Origin: Chryseobacterium jejuense
Lineage (GTDB): Bacteria > Bacteroidota > Bacteroidia > Flavobacteriales > Weeksellaceae
DNA length: 64,000 nt
Direction: 5' to 3'
Assembly: GCF_017877355.1 (NCBI RefSeq)
Contig: NZ_JAGIPR010000003.1
Span: 1 to 64,000 of the forward strand
This document shows, one piece after another, positions 26,397-34,597 of this stretch. The position numbers were made by a program, and so were the translations under genes. Under the pieces are notes generated by a model. That model was not told where the DNA came from and did no database searches. It saw only the letters and a program-made list of their open reading frames with translations. Position 1 is the first letter of the stretch. Every line of letters begins with the position of its first letter.

Positions 26397-26912
26397 ATGA
26401 ACAGTAAAATAAGATCTGTATTTTTTATTTGTCTTGGACTTCTCTTCGGAATGTCTGTGATGTATATTTATAATAATTTTATTAAAAGTAAAGACCATGC
26501 AACTTCGGCTAAAACAGAGGCAGTAAGTTATGGTAGTGCTTCTACAGAAGATCAGTACAATGCAGGAAGTTCATCAGCTCAGGTTTCTATTGAAAAACTA
26601 ACTGAAGAAAAAACGGTTATCAGCTATGTAAAACAAAATCATAAGCTTCCGGATTACTATATCACTAAAAGAGAGGCAAGAAACCAGGGTTGGAATCCTT
26701 CCAAGGGAAACCTTTGTGAAATACTTCCCGGAAGGGCTATTGGCGGAGACAAATTTGGTAACAGAGAAGGAAGACTTCCGGATGGAAATCAATATTTTGA
26801 AGCTGATGTCAACTATGATTGCGGTGGAAGAAATGCAGACCGTATTATCTATACTAAAAACGGAGACGTTTACCTTACCAAAAACCATTATAAGAGTTTT
26901 GAAAAACAGTAA
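26397..26912 (+). CDS. Membrane-anchored barnase-family ribonuclease
   Basis: 171 residues: a membrane anchor or signal (VFFICLGLLFGMSVMYIY, 9-26), a Ser/Ala-rich linker (to about 63), then a complete barnase-type domain (70-171). The catalytic set matches Bacillus barnase in kind and spacing: Glu135 (general base, barnase Glu73), Arg145 (Arg83), Arg149 (Arg87) and His164 (general acid, His102); Lys91 corresponds to Lys27. HKLPDYYITKREA and PGRAIGGDKFGNREG are near-identical to barnase. It should cut RNA 3-prime of G outside the cytoplasm. The barstar-like gene lies 1.1 kb downstream beyond a GIY-YIG element. Confidence 0.93.
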   Translation: MNSKIRSVFFICLGLLFGMSVMYIYNNFIKSKDHATSAKTEAVSYGSASTEDQYNAGSSSAQVSIEKLTEEKTVISYVKQNHKLPDYYITKREARNQGWNPSKGNLCEILPGRAIGGDKFGNREGRLPDGNQYFEADVNYDCGGRNADRIIYTKNGDVYLTKNHYKSFEKQ

Positions 26913-26914
26913 CT

Positions 26915-27315
26915 GTCATTGCGAGGAGCAGAGCGACGAAGCAATCTCTTCATTACAATAAATTCTATAGGTTGATGAAAGCAGGTTTTATTTACCTAAT
27001 GACCAATAAAAACCATACAACTCTTTATACCGGAGTTACCTCAAACCTGCCTAAACGTGTTCAGCAACATAAAGAAGCCCATTATTCTCAAAGTTTTACA
27101 TCAAGATATAAATTGTATATACTTGTGTATTGGGAAGCTTTTCAGGAAATAGGAGATGCCATTGCCAGAGAAAAACAAATAAAAGCAGGATCAAGACAGA
27201 AGAAGCTTAACTTAATTAATAGTATAAATCCAGAGTGGAATAATCTAACAGACTCTATTCAGGATATTATGGATGTTTTTTGAGATTGCTTCGTCACTTC
27301 GTTCCTCGCAATGAC
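26915..27315. mobile_element. GIY-YIG gene framed by 34-bp inverted repeats
   Basis: Left repeat 26915-26948 and right repeat 27282-27315 are inverted copies, 30 of 34 bases identical (outer GTCATTGCGAGGA, inner GACGAAGCAATCTC; the four differences all fall in the 7 central bases). The 401-bp unit holds a single gene, a GIY-YIG nuclease, whose TGA stop overlaps the right repeat. It begins 3 bases after the ribonuclease stop codon. No target-site duplication is apparent. The CATTGCGAGGA...GAAGCAATCTC type of repeat is common in unrelated bacterial genomes. Mobility is inferred. Confidence 0.7.
26975..27283 (+). CDS. GIY-YIG (UvrC-N-like) endonuclease domain protein
   Basis: A 102-residue single-domain protein of the small GIY-YIG family (YhbQ/UPF0213-like). 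Its landmarks are FIYLMTN (the GIY strand), LYTGVTSNLPKRVQQHK (the YIG strand replaced by YTG, then the catalytic Arg and a His) and AREKQIKAGSRQKKLNLI with the metal-binding Glu. The ATG at 26975 is preferred over the TTG immediately before it. The family cleaves DNA with one metal ion; biological targets of the small stand-alone members are mostly unknown. It is the sole gene inside the inverted-repeat element. Confidence 0.88.
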   Translation: MKAGFIYLMTNKNHTTLYTGVTSNLPKRVQQHKEAHYSQSFTSRYKLYILVYWEAFQEIGDAIAREKQIKAGSRQKKLNLINSINPEWNNLTDSIQDIMDVF

Positions 27316-27378
27316 AAAACACGAAGTATAAAAAGTAGAAGAGTATAATTTGCATTTAAATAAGGATAAGTAGTAATT

Positions 27379-27999
27379 TTGAAAAATAAAAGTTTTGTTT
27401 ACTTACTGTGTTTATTTCTGATACTCTCATGCTCAGAAAAGAAAATGACAGTGAAAGAGCCGGAACAAAAACCTGTGATCACTATACTGATCCAGCCATT
27501 CAGAGACATAAAACCTGAAAAAGTGGAAACAGTAGCTATGGGAATTAAAAAAGTATATCCTAATGTTAAAGTGCTTGAAGCCATCGACTTTCCGGAAAAT
27601 GCTTATTATAAGGAAAGAAATCGCTACAGAGCCGATTCGACGATTAAGTTTTTAAACAATAGGACACAAGAAGGTTTTGTTACCATTGGACTTACGTCAA
27701 AGGATATCAGTGCAACCAAAGGGAAGATAAAGGATTTTGGGATCATGGGCTTAGGATATAGGCCAGGTAAAGCTTGTGTAGCTTCAAGCTTTAGGCTAAG
27801 CAGAGAAAATTCGGATGAGCAGTTTTATAAAATTGCCATTCATGAGCTTGGCCATACGCAAGGGCTGCCACATTGCCCGGAAAAAATGTGCTTCATGAGA
27901 AATGCAGAAGGTAAAAATCCTACTAATGAGGAAACGGATTTCTGCAAAAAATGCAAAACTTTTTTAATCAGTAAAAATTGGAAATTTAGTTCAATATGA
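27379..27999 (+). CDS. Archaemetzincin-like (M54) zinc metalloprotease lipoprotein
   Basis: 206 residues from a TTG start that begins a lipoprotein signal at once (LLCLFLILSC, Cys18). The catalytic signature HELGHTQGLPHC (155-166) is followed by Cys171, Met173 and a Cys189-Cys192 pair. This is the archaemetzincin pattern of a catalytic zinc plus a second four-Cys structural zinc (spacing between Met and CxxC slightly shorter than consensus). It should be a membrane-tethered peptidase; substrates are not known. Its TGA overlaps the barstar-like gene start (ATGA at 27996-27999), so the two are translationally coupled. Confidence 0.88.
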   Translation: MKNKSFVYLLCLFLILSCSEKKMTVKEPEQKPVITILIQPFRDIKPEKVETVAMGIKKVYPNVKVLEAIDFPENAYYKERNRYRADSTIKFLNNRTQEGFVTIGLTSKDISATKGKIKDFGIMGLGYRPGKACVASSFRLSRENSDEQFYKIAIHELGHTQGLPHCPEKMCFMRNAEGKNPTNEETDFCKKCKTFLISKNWKFSSI

Positions 28000-28304
28000 A
28001 GACAGTATATATAGATTTTACAGACATAGGCGATTACGAGGATTTCTATGCTCAATTAAAAGAAAAAGTTCAGCTTCCTGAACATTTCGGAGATAACCTT
28101 GATGCGCTTTTCGATACCATTACCGGTGACCTTGAAATGCCACTTCACATTGAATTCGTGAACATGACGGTAGATCAGCTTGAAATCTTTGAAGATCTTT
28201 TAACAACATTGGAAGATGCAGAGGAAGAAGTAGAAGATTTCACTTTCAGCTACTACCTGGAGCAATATGAAGATGATGAAGATGAAGAGGAAACAGAAGA
28301 CTAA
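27996..28304 (+). CDS. Barstar-family ribonuclease inhibitor
   Basis: A 102-residue cytosolic protein. LPEHFGDNLDALFDTITG (27-44) aligns with the inhibitory helix of barstar (LPEYYGENLDALWDCLTG): Asp36 and Asp40 correspond to barstar Asp35 and Asp39, with Trp38 replaced by Phe39. The C-terminal ~15 residues are an acidic tail (EDDEDEEETED) not found in Bacillus barstar. The expected partner is the barnase-type enzyme at 26397-26912. It would protect cytoplasmic RNA before export or against imported toxin. Confidence 0.9.
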   Translation: MKTVYIDFTDIGDYEDFYAQLKEKVQLPEHFGDNLDALFDTITGDLEMPLHIEFVNMTVDQLEIFEDLLTTLEDAEEEVEDFTFSYYLEQYEDDEDEEETED

Positions 28305-28321
28305 TTGGTAATGTAAAAAAT

Positions 28322-28355
28322 AAAAAGGTTGTTTTAGAAATAAAGCAGCCTTTTT
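28322..28355 (+). terminator. Intrinsic terminator after barstar gene
   Basis: A 15-bp stem with two G-U pairs (AAAAAGGTTGTTTTA against TAAAGCAGCCTTTTT) and a T-run, 18 bases past the barstar-gene stop. Confidence 0.85.
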
Positions 28356-28359
28356 TATT

Positions 28360-28655
28360 TACACCTTTCAAAGATCTGCTTCATCAGCATAATCTGCGAG
28401 AGTTTAAAATCACACGTAGAATATTTTCCCGCGGATTTCGCAGATTTTTATCTGATGCTGTTTGTTGGAAACTGAAATGGTGCAAAGAAGATTAAAATAT
28501 CATACTGGTTTCCAAAATAATTAGTGCATTAGTGGCAATTAGTATGCACTCACTAATTTTATCGCAGATAAAATCTTTGCGCCTTAAAAACGTGTAGAAT
28601 GAAAAAATAGCGTCTTTGCGTTTTCCAACCATACAACCACAGTATCAAAATAAAA
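28360..28655. repeat. Non-coding stretch with dispersed repeat R2, copy 1 (28557-28629)
   Basis: About 480 bases without a gene lie between the convergent barstar and cdd genes. Positions 28557-28629 form copy 1 of repeat R2 (TTATCGCAGATAAAATCTTTG ... CTTTGCGTTTTCCAAC), which recurs at 35057-35132 and 46047-46120. The part before it (28400-28460) has a degenerate string with CGCGGATTTCGCAGATTTTTA of the same general flavour. No coding frame or RNA gene is supported. Confidence 0.65.
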
Positions 28656-28680
28656 AAACCAACAGAACTTCTGTTGGTTT
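28656..28680 (-). terminator. Intrinsic terminator facing cdd
   Basis: AAACCAACAGAA and TTCTGTTGGTTT form a perfect inverted repeat. On the minus strand it is followed by TTTTTTT, suiting the end of the cdd transcript about 110 bases downstream of its stop. Confidence 0.75.
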
Positions 28681-28787
28681 AATCAGATAGAACTTATAAG
28701 AAAATGTAAGTCCGTATTATTTTAAATACCACAGCAAAAACTGAATATTTATTTTAAAATCATGGATTGCAATTCTATAAATCCGCC

Positions 28788-29270
28788 TTATAAAAATGAC
28801 GAATCAAAATAGAAAGGCAACAAATCCTTCACCGCATGTACTTTTACAACTTCCTCATTCATACTTGAAAAATAAAGATCGATGTTTTCGTGCTGCTTGG
28901 TTTCGTATTCTATTAAGCTCTGACGGCAGGCTCCACAAGGTGGAATCGGTGGATTCTTCTCGTGAAATTCCTTCGGACCTCCCACAACGAAGATCTTTTT
29001 TACCTTTACATCAGGAAAGTTGGCTGCAACCCAGAACAGGGTAGTTCTCTCTGCACAAAGCCCTGACGGAAACGCTGCATTCTCCTGGTTATTTCCGGAA
29101 TATATTTCTCCGTTTTCCAGTAATACAGCACATCCCACAAAAAACTGTGAGTAGGGTGCATAAGCATTTTCGCGGGCCGCTTTGGCTCTTTCGAATAATT
29201 GTTTTTCTATATCGCTCAGTTCGCTGCTATTTTTAAAATATTCGTAACTGATCTGTATGTCTTTTTTCAT
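28788..29270 (-). CDS. cdd: Cytidine deaminase
   Basis: A 160-residue enzyme converting (deoxy)cytidine to (deoxy)uridine in pyrimidine salvage. The zinc-site motifs of the homotetrameric short form are clear: SGLCAERTTLF (Cys ligand and catalytic Glu) and PPCGACRQSL (two Cys ligands). YAPYSQFFVGCAVL is the substrate-side N-terminal motif. The N-terminus is about 20 residues longer than the Bacillus enzyme. Confidence 0.95.
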   Translation of the reverse strand: MKKDIQISYEYFKNSSELSDIEKQLFERAKAARENAYAPYSQFFVGCAVLLENGEIYSGNNQENAAFPSGLCAERTTLFWVAANFPDVKVKKIFVVGGPKEFHEKNPPIPPCGACRQSLIEYETKQHENIDLYFSSMNEEVVKVHAVKDLLPFYFDSSFL

Positions 29271-29370
29271 ATATTGTACAGTAAAAAAGGGGGGTAAAAT
29301 TAGTTCTTTTTAATGAGGTGGGCAATATTTTATTCTTCTGGTATAAAGTTCAATTTTTTAAGACTATAAA

Positions 29371-30423
29371 ATGTTATATACTCCAATACAATTCAGGAAT
29401 GTAGAATTAAAAAACCGCTGGGTAATGTCTCCCATGTGTATGTATTCATGTGAAAACGGGATAGCGAATGATTTCCATCTGGTGCATTACGGAAGCAGGG
29501 CACAGGGCGGCACAGGTTTACTTGTTGTGGAAGCAACAGGAGTAGAACCGAGAGGAAGAATTACCAACCACTGTATGGGAATCTGGAATGATGAACAGGC
29601 AGAAAAACTACAGCGAATTGTAGAATTTGTTCACCAAAATTCAGACAGCAAAATAGGAATCCAACTAGCTCATGCGGGAAGAAAAGGTTCCACATGGAAT
29701 AATTTACAGATCTCTATTGAAGAAGGCTGGGAAACTATTGCACCAAGCTCTATTCCCTATCATCCTTCAGAAAGAATTCCGCATGCTTTAAGTACTGATG
29801 AGGTAAAGGAACAGGTTCAAAACTTTAAGAAAGCAGCCCGAAGAGCAGTAAAAGCCGGATTTGATCTGATTGAAATTCATGGAGCACATGGTTATCTTAT
29901 TCATCAGTTTCTGTCACCGTTATCCAATATCAGGACCGATGAATACGGCGGAAGTTTTGAAAACAGAATCCGTTTTCTTATTGAAATTGTAGATGCTGTA
30001 AATGAAGAACTGAGTGAAAATACAGCCCTTTTTGTAAGGATCTCCGGAACTGAATATGCAGAAAATGGCTGGGATATTCAGGATAGTGTAGCACTGGCAA
30101 AAGTATTGAAAGAACATTCTGTTGACCTTGTAGATGTATCAAGTGGCGGAAATATTCATGGCGCAAAAATTTCAGTTTTCAATGGGTATCAGGTTCCTTT
30201 CTCTTCTCAGATAAGAAGCGAAGCTAATGTGAAAACCGGAGCTGTAGGCTTAATTACAAAAGTAGAACAGGCTGAGGAGATACTACAGAATGGAGAGGCT
30301 GATCTGATCTTTGTAGCAAGGGAAATTTTAAGAAATCCCTATATTGCAGTTCAGGGAAGTTTTGAAATGAAAGAAGATTGCTTTTTTCCCCATCAGTATA
30401 CCAGAGCGAAGATCTCCTCATAA
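29371..30423 (+). CDS. Old yellow enzyme-family NADPH dehydrogenase (YqjM/NamA-like)
   Basis: A 350-residue FMN-dependent TIM-barrel ene-reductase. YqjM-type landmarks are MSPMCMYSCENG (the redox-tuning Cys), HYGSRAQGGTGLLVVEATGVEPRGR, QLAHAGRKGS (His/Arg substrate and FMN contacts), EIHGAHGYLIHQFLSPLSN and DLIFVAREILRNPY. It reduces activated C=C bonds with NADPH; the physiological substrate is generally unknown. The small DUF2752 gene follows after 27 bases. Confidence 0.92.
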   Translation: MLYTPIQFRNVELKNRWVMSPMCMYSCENGIANDFHLVHYGSRAQGGTGLLVVEATGVEPRGRITNHCMGIWNDEQAEKLQRIVEFVHQNSDSKIGIQLAHAGRKGSTWNNLQISIEEGWETIAPSSIPYHPSERIPHALSTDEVKEQVQNFKKAARRAVKAGFDLIEIHGAHGYLIHQFLSPLSNIRTDEYGGSFENRIRFLIEIVDAVNEELSENTALFVRISGTEYAENGWDIQDSVALAKVLKEHSVDLVDVSSGGNIHGAKISVFNGYQVPFSSQIRSEANVKTGAVGLITKVEQAEEILQNGEADLIFVAREILRNPYIAVQGSFEMKEDCFFPHQYTRAKISS

Positions 30424-30450
30424 TAATTAGAATATCATAATTCTGCAGAA

Positions 30451-30729
30451 ATGAATTTAGAAGACTTTATGCTGACCTGTCCCAGTAAGAAATTTCTGGG
30501 TGTGGAATGTTTGGGATGTGGTGCCCAGCGGGCTATTGTGTTGGTCTTTGAAGGAAAGTTTTCAGAAGCGTTTAAAATGTATCCCGCGGTATACACTGTA
30601 CTGCTGTTCTTTTTTATTCTGGGATTAAGTTTTATAGATAAGAAAAGAAAATATTCGTCTGTTATTCTGACGCTGATTGTTATCAATCTTGTGATTATGG
30701 TCATTTCCTATGTTTACAAACATTTCTGA
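30451..30729 (+). CDS. DUF2752 membrane protein
   Basis: A 92-residue protein with the DUF2752 signature: CPSKKFLGVECLGCGAQRA (10-28, four-residue CxGCG core) followed by two hydrophobic helices (YTVLLFFFILGLSFI and VILTLIVINLVIMVISYVY). The function is unknown; the family is widespread in Bacteroidota. It probably shares the OYE gene transcript. Confidence 0.88.
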   Translation: MNLEDFMLTCPSKKFLGVECLGCGAQRAIVLVFEGKFSEAFKMYPAVYTVLLFFFILGLSFIDKKRKYSSVILTLIVINLVIMVISYVYKHF

Positions 30730-30862
30730 TTATATGGTACAGAAGATTAAAAATCAATGTCTTTTTTTGAAAACTATATAATTTTATAAATCATAAAGTC
30801 GTAGAATTACTACAATTTTTGAAACTGTGGCCTTAAAACTTTTTACATTAGAACATGAACTC

Positions 30863-30870
30863 TATCTTTG
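30863..30870 (+). promoter_or_regulatory. Candidate -7 element before the tssD gene
   Basis: TATCTTTG fits TANNTTTG and lies 52 bases before the tssD start codon. No good TTG is seen at the expected distance. Confidence 0.4.
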
Positions 30871-30922
30871 TTATAGAAAATCCTTTAAACAGGGCTATCA
30901 TTAATGATTTAAATTTAAGAAT

Positions 30923-31327
30923 ATGGCAGGAAATTCAAGAGGAATTTTAAAATTCAATGGAGGTGAAGGTCAGAAGTTATTAAAACTTAATTACAGCGTT
31001 TCAAGAGCTACCGATGTTTCAGGACGTGTAGCATCAGATCCGTCAAACGCATTGATTAAAGTAACCATCGAAGCAACAGAGAAATCTGATGTTCTGGAAA
31101 GTTTACTGAACAGCAAATATAAGCCTACAAGTGGAGAAATTAATTTTAATAAATCTCATGAAGAAGGAACATTAATTACTTTGAAGTGGGAAAACGGATA
31201 TGTAATCCAGCACGAAGTAGACTTTGATGCAATAGACAGTAATAATATGCTGATTAGCTTTGTAGTAAGCGCTGAAACCATTACTTACGGTAATTCTGAA
31301 TATGCGGGACTTTGGCCAAGCAGCTAA
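30923..31327 (+). CDS. tssD: Orphan T6SS tube protein TssD (Hcp-like, Bacteroidota type)
   Basis: A 134-residue protein with the Bacteroidota TssD pattern: MAGNSRGILKFNGGEGQKLLKLNYSVSR at the start with the F-x-YSV-R element, DVSGRVASDPSNALIKVTIEAT, and the end SAETITYGNSEYAGLWPSS. TssD is the Hcp-like inner-tube and chaperone-effector carrier of subtype T6SS-iii. No other T6SS structural gene (sheath, baseplate, ClpV-like) is in the window, so this copy is an orphan. Its own terminator (31346-31376) makes it a single-gene transcript. Confidence 0.88.
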   Translation: MAGNSRGILKFNGGEGQKLLKLNYSVSRATDVSGRVASDPSNALIKVTIEATEKSDVLESLLNSKYKPTSGEINFNKSHEEGTLITLKWENGYVIQHEVDFDAIDSNNMLISFVVSAETITYGNSEYAGLWPSS

Positions 31328-31345
31328 GTCTTCATCACTTAAAAT

Positions 31346-31376
31346 AAAAAGACTGTCCTTGTAAGGCAGTCTTTTT
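31346..31376 (+). terminator. Intrinsic terminator after tssD
   Basis: AAAAAGACTG pairs with CAGTCTTTTT, with an inner CCTT/AAGG pair and a T-run, 18 bases after the stop codon. Confidence 0.88.
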
Positions 31377-31412
31377 TATCATAACACCTTATAATTATAA
31401 AAAACGAATACA

Positions 31413-32471
31413 ATGAAAATCAATTTAAACTATAAACTTTTTACGGCAGTGAGTACCTTGTGCTTCAGTTTGTCATTTGCACAAAAAGTAGAATTTACCG
31501 TCCCTAAAAGTATTGATGTCCTTGAAAATATCATTTTTGATTTTAAAAATGACTACACAAAGGAAATTGCAGCAGACGCTGCTGCTATGGAGGATAACTT
31601 TTCAACCACCGTTGATCTTTTTAATCTGAAGTATGACACAGGAAATAAAAATCCTTACCTGAACCTTGCGCTAAATAAAGGAGCGAAAAACAAGCAGTTT
31701 ATTGAACGGGCAAGCTGGATGGTGAACTTTAAGAAGATCTCTAAAAAAAGTACAAAAGTCACTATAGATATTGAATCTATTGTTCCTGATCGCTGGTCAA
31801 AGAAGGATGTAGATGTAAAACTTACCAAATCAACAGGAAAAGTAGAAAATGAAATCAAAGAATTCCTGTTAACCTATAAGAAACCGGAGTCTTATGCACA
31901 GGCTACAGCAGATGCCGCAGCAGAACCTACGGAAGAGCAGATGGCAGCAGCGGAAGCACAGGCTGTTGCTCAAATGGAAGAACTGGATAATAGAAAACTT
32001 ATACAACAAACAACCTCCAAAAAGTTACAGGCATTATTCAGCAAGAAACAATTTATTACATTGCCAACAACAGCTGATACCTTTACAAAACTTTTGCAAA
32101 TACAGCCAAGTGAGCCGGAGTGTGAGACCTGCAAAGGTGGAAAATACTCAAGCTGGGATATCGATGAGGTTTTCAATCTGATCTATGCCAAAATGAATGA
32201 TGGTGAAGAGTATTATGCCCTTCAGTATTATGGAGACCAAAAAGTTTCCGGCTTACCTTATGGATTAGTATTCAATGAAAGTTCAGCTTCAGAATGTAAA
32301 GCCAAGTTTGCAAGATATAATGCACAGCTTTACCAGACCACAGTAGAGGTTGACGCCAATACTTCAAGCGCTTTAACGGTAGTTACTTTTAAAATGGATA
32401 ACCGTTTTGTTCGTCTTGAGTTTGGAAACCAATACCTGACGAGACTTCTTGTATCCAATAAAGAACAATAA
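31413..32471 (+). CDS. Hypothetical secreted protein
   Basis: A 352-residue exported protein (signal peptide ending SLSFAQ). A first domain (to about 155) is followed by a low-complexity Ala/Glu helix (ADAAAEPTEEQMAAAEAQAVAQ) and a C-terminal domain with a CETCKGGKYSSWDID motif, whose CxxC may bind metal or form a disulfide. I do not recognise the family. It is first in a run of five closely spaced genes with the DUF3592, GIDE-like and LemA genes. Confidence 0.7.
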   Translation: MKINLNYKLFTAVSTLCFSLSFAQKVEFTVPKSIDVLENIIFDFKNDYTKEIAADAAAMEDNFSTTVDLFNLKYDTGNKNPYLNLALNKGAKNKQFIERASWMVNFKKISKKSTKVTIDIESIVPDRWSKKDVDVKLTKSTGKVENEIKEFLLTYKKPESYAQATADAAAEPTEEQMAAAEAQAVAQMEELDNRKLIQQTTSKKLQALFSKKQFITLPTTADTFTKLLQIQPSEPECETCKGGKYSSWDIDEVFNLIYAKMNDGEEYYALQYYGDQKVSGLPYGLVFNESSASECKAKFARYNAQLYQTTVEVDANTSSALTVVTFKMDNRFVRLEFGNQYLTRLLVSNKEQ

Positions 32472-32501
32472 ATTGGATATTAACGATTCATCAAAATAAA
32501 T

Positions 32502-33155
32502 ATGACCTTATTCGGATACTTCTTTTTAACCGTATGTTTATTTTCACTCTACATTGCGTATAGAATTTTTGATAAAATTCTAAAAAAGAGAAGTACCGTA
32601 AAAGGTAAATCTGGACTGTTAGAAAAGGGATTTATGTTGTTTTTTATAAGTCTGTTAATGATTTCTCTCAATTGCATAACAATGGTTTTATCTTATAGTT
32701 TCTTTTGGGAGAAAGCGTACAGAAGTGTGTCGGAAAAACAATATGAAGCCGTTGTCATTGGTTATAAAAAAGAAAATATTGCTACTAGAAATTTTCCGAC
32801 CTCCGGATACTACAATAATCCTGCATACTTTCCAAGGGTAAAATACACCAATTTCAAGGGAGATGAAGTAATAAAAACATTGGATATTACCGATGACCAT
32901 CCGCCTGCAATAGGGCAGACTCTGAAAATTACAGACTCTGAAACCAGTGAAGAGGCCAACAGCATTGAACTTGATTGGATAATGCTTGTTTTCGGATGTG
33001 TTTTTACTGGATTAGGAGCCTTTTTCGCATGTTTACTCACCACGTATATTAAAAATGAAACCTTTAAAAAAAGAATTACCCTTTCTTTATATGGAGCTCT
33101 TGTAATCATTGTATTGAACGCAGGATGTATATTACTGATGGTACTTAAACATTGA
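32502..33155 (+). CDS. DUF3592-like membrane protein
   Basis: A 217-residue protein with two N-terminal helices, an extracytoplasmic beta domain of about 80 residues (YEAVVIGYKKENIATR ... PAYFPRVKYTNFKGDEV, the DUF3592-type arrangement) and two C-terminal helices. The function is unknown. It lies 30 bases behind the secreted-protein gene. Confidence 0.7.
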   Translation: MTLFGYFFLTVCLFSLYIAYRIFDKILKKRSTVKGKSGLLEKGFMLFFISLLMISLNCITMVLSYSFFWEKAYRSVSEKQYEAVVIGYKKENIATRNFPTSGYYNNPAYFPRVKYTNFKGDEVIKTLDITDDHPPAIGQTLKITDSETSEEANSIELDWIMLVFGCVFTGLGAFFACLLTTYIKNETFKKRITLSLYGALVIIVLNAGCILLMVLKH

Positions 33156-33254
33156 TGCAAGTCCATAAAAAGAAAAAGCAGAATGATTCTGAAATAAAAA
33201 TGTATTTTTGAGATAACACTAACCTGAAAAGAGATTTCAAATACTAAATTGTAT

Positions 33255-34037
33255 ATGGAGAATAAGAAAAAAATGTCACCCGCAGGCTATGCTGTTTTAG
33301 GAGCAGTACTGTTTTGCTTTCTCTATTATATACTATGGCTGATCTTTAAGGAAAAAATGCCGCTGCATAAATACCTCTCTGATATTAATACAAACTATGA
33401 CGACTATGCAGGTCGTGTTTTGTATTGCATTCCTTTGGTGATTTTTATTCTGGTCTTTTTTACCATTATGAAACCTTCTGTCACCAAACGTTTTTTAAGA
33501 TTACAGGCTTCACTACCTACTTCCAAAATAGCATCATTGGCCAAAGGACTTGTTGAAATAGAAGGAACGCTGCTCATGGAAACGCCTTTACGTTCACCGG
33601 TGAATAATGAAGAATGTATCGGATATTATTATACCATTGAAGACATTGATAAAGACTCGGATGGTAAGAATACCTATACAACAGTTCATAGAGAAACCCA
33701 ATGCAATACCTTTCGAATGAAAGATGCTACTGGAACCATCGAAATCCAGCCCCAAGGAATTGAGTTAGTCTTATTGGGAGAAACCAATATCAGTAGTACT
33801 TATAACAAAAGATATAAAGAAACCCTTTTAAAACATGGTCAGCAAATGCTTTTGGTAGGTTATGCCGATTCAAAAAACGGAGTTCCATTCATCAGAAAAG
33901 ATGAGCAGCATAAAGTTCTTGGGATTACCTCATCATCAGGAATCACTGTGTGGAACAAATACCAGCCGTTGTTGAGATCATTTCTTTTCACCTGTTCAAT
34001 CATTTTATTAATCATCATTTATATACTCATACAATAA
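33255..34037 (+). CDS. GIDE/MULAN-type E3-ligase-like membrane protein
   Basis: 260 residues from the ATG at 33255. Two N-terminal helices, then a cytosolic domain with the GIDE/BAM pattern seen in bacterial relatives of the mitochondrial MULAN ligase (AKGLVEIEGTLLMETPLRSPVNNEECIGYYYTIE ... MKDATGTIEIQPQGIEL), and one C-terminal helix (LRSFLFTCSIILLIIIYILI). The RING finger of eukaryotic homologues is absent, so ligase activity is not expected. Its stop overlaps the lemA start (TAATG). GIDE-LemA pairs are frequent in bacteria. Confidence 0.75.
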   Translation: MENKKKMSPAGYAVLGAVLFCFLYYILWLIFKEKMPLHKYLSDINTNYDDYAGRVLYCIPLVIFILVFFTIMKPSVTKRFLRLQASLPTSKIASLAKGLVEIEGTLLMETPLRSPVNNEECIGYYYTIEDIDKDSDGKNTYTTVHRETQCNTFRMKDATGTIEIQPQGIELVLLGETNISSTYNKRYKETLLKHGQQMLLVGYADSKNGVPFIRKDEQHKVLGITSSSGITVWNKYQPLLRSFLFTCSIILLIIIYILIQ

Positions 34038-34597
34038 TGAATCAAACTGTAGCCATCATATTACTCGCATTGCTGATTGTAGCAGTGATAAGCTTTCTGA
34101 TTAACCTGTATAACAAATTAGTGTTGCTCAAATTCAATGTTGATAAAGCGTATAGCAATATTGATGTTGTTTTGAAGCAAAGGGCTGATGAAATTCCCAA
34201 TCTTGTAAGCGTAGCCAAAAATTTCATGAACTACGAAAAAGAGATTCTTACCAAGCTGACAGAGCTGAGAACCGTTTACAATACCACCACAGATTCAGAC
34301 AAGAAAACAGAATTAGCTAATGAAACTTCAAAAGCTTTATCTTCATTCTTTGCCGTATCGGAGAATTATCCGGAACTGAGATCCAATAATAACTTTCTGG
34401 AGCTTCAGAAAAGAATCTCGGAACTGGAAAATAAGATCTCAGACAGGAGAGAGTTTTTTAATGATAGTGTTAATCTTTACAACATAGGAATCCATGAATT
34501 CCCAAATGTGATATTGGCAAAAATGCTTGGGTATAAAGATAAAACCCTGCTAGAAGTAATAGAACAGGAAAAACAATACCATGGAGTTCAGTTTTAA
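34037..34597 (+). CDS. lemA: LemA family protein
   Basis: 186 residues from the ATG at 34037 that overlaps the preceding stop. An N-terminal membrane helix (VAIILLALLIVAVISFLI) is followed by the LemA helical bundle: YNKLVLLKFNVDKAYSNIDVVLKQRADEIPNLVSVAKN, ENYPELRSNNNFLELQKRISELENKI and RREFFNDSVNLYNIGIHEFPN. LemA is widely conserved; a role in envelope stress or as partner of GIDE/TPM-type membrane proteins is suspected only. Its end overlaps the next gene by 17 bases. Confidence 0.93.
   Translation: MNQTVAIILLALLIVAVISFLINLYNKLVLLKFNVDKAYSNIDVVLKQRADEIPNLVSVAKNFMNYEKEILTKLTELRTVYNTTTDSDKKTELANETSKALSSFFAVSENYPELRSNNNFLELQKRISELENKISDRREFFNDSVNLYNIGIHEFPNVILAKMLGYKDKTLLEVIEQEKQYHGVQF

Noticed and set aside
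26397..28304. Classic toxin-antitoxin addiction pair
   Set aside because: The RNase carries a membrane anchor or export signal and stands alone before the element; this fits a secreted RNase with a protective inhibitor better than a cytosolic addiction module.
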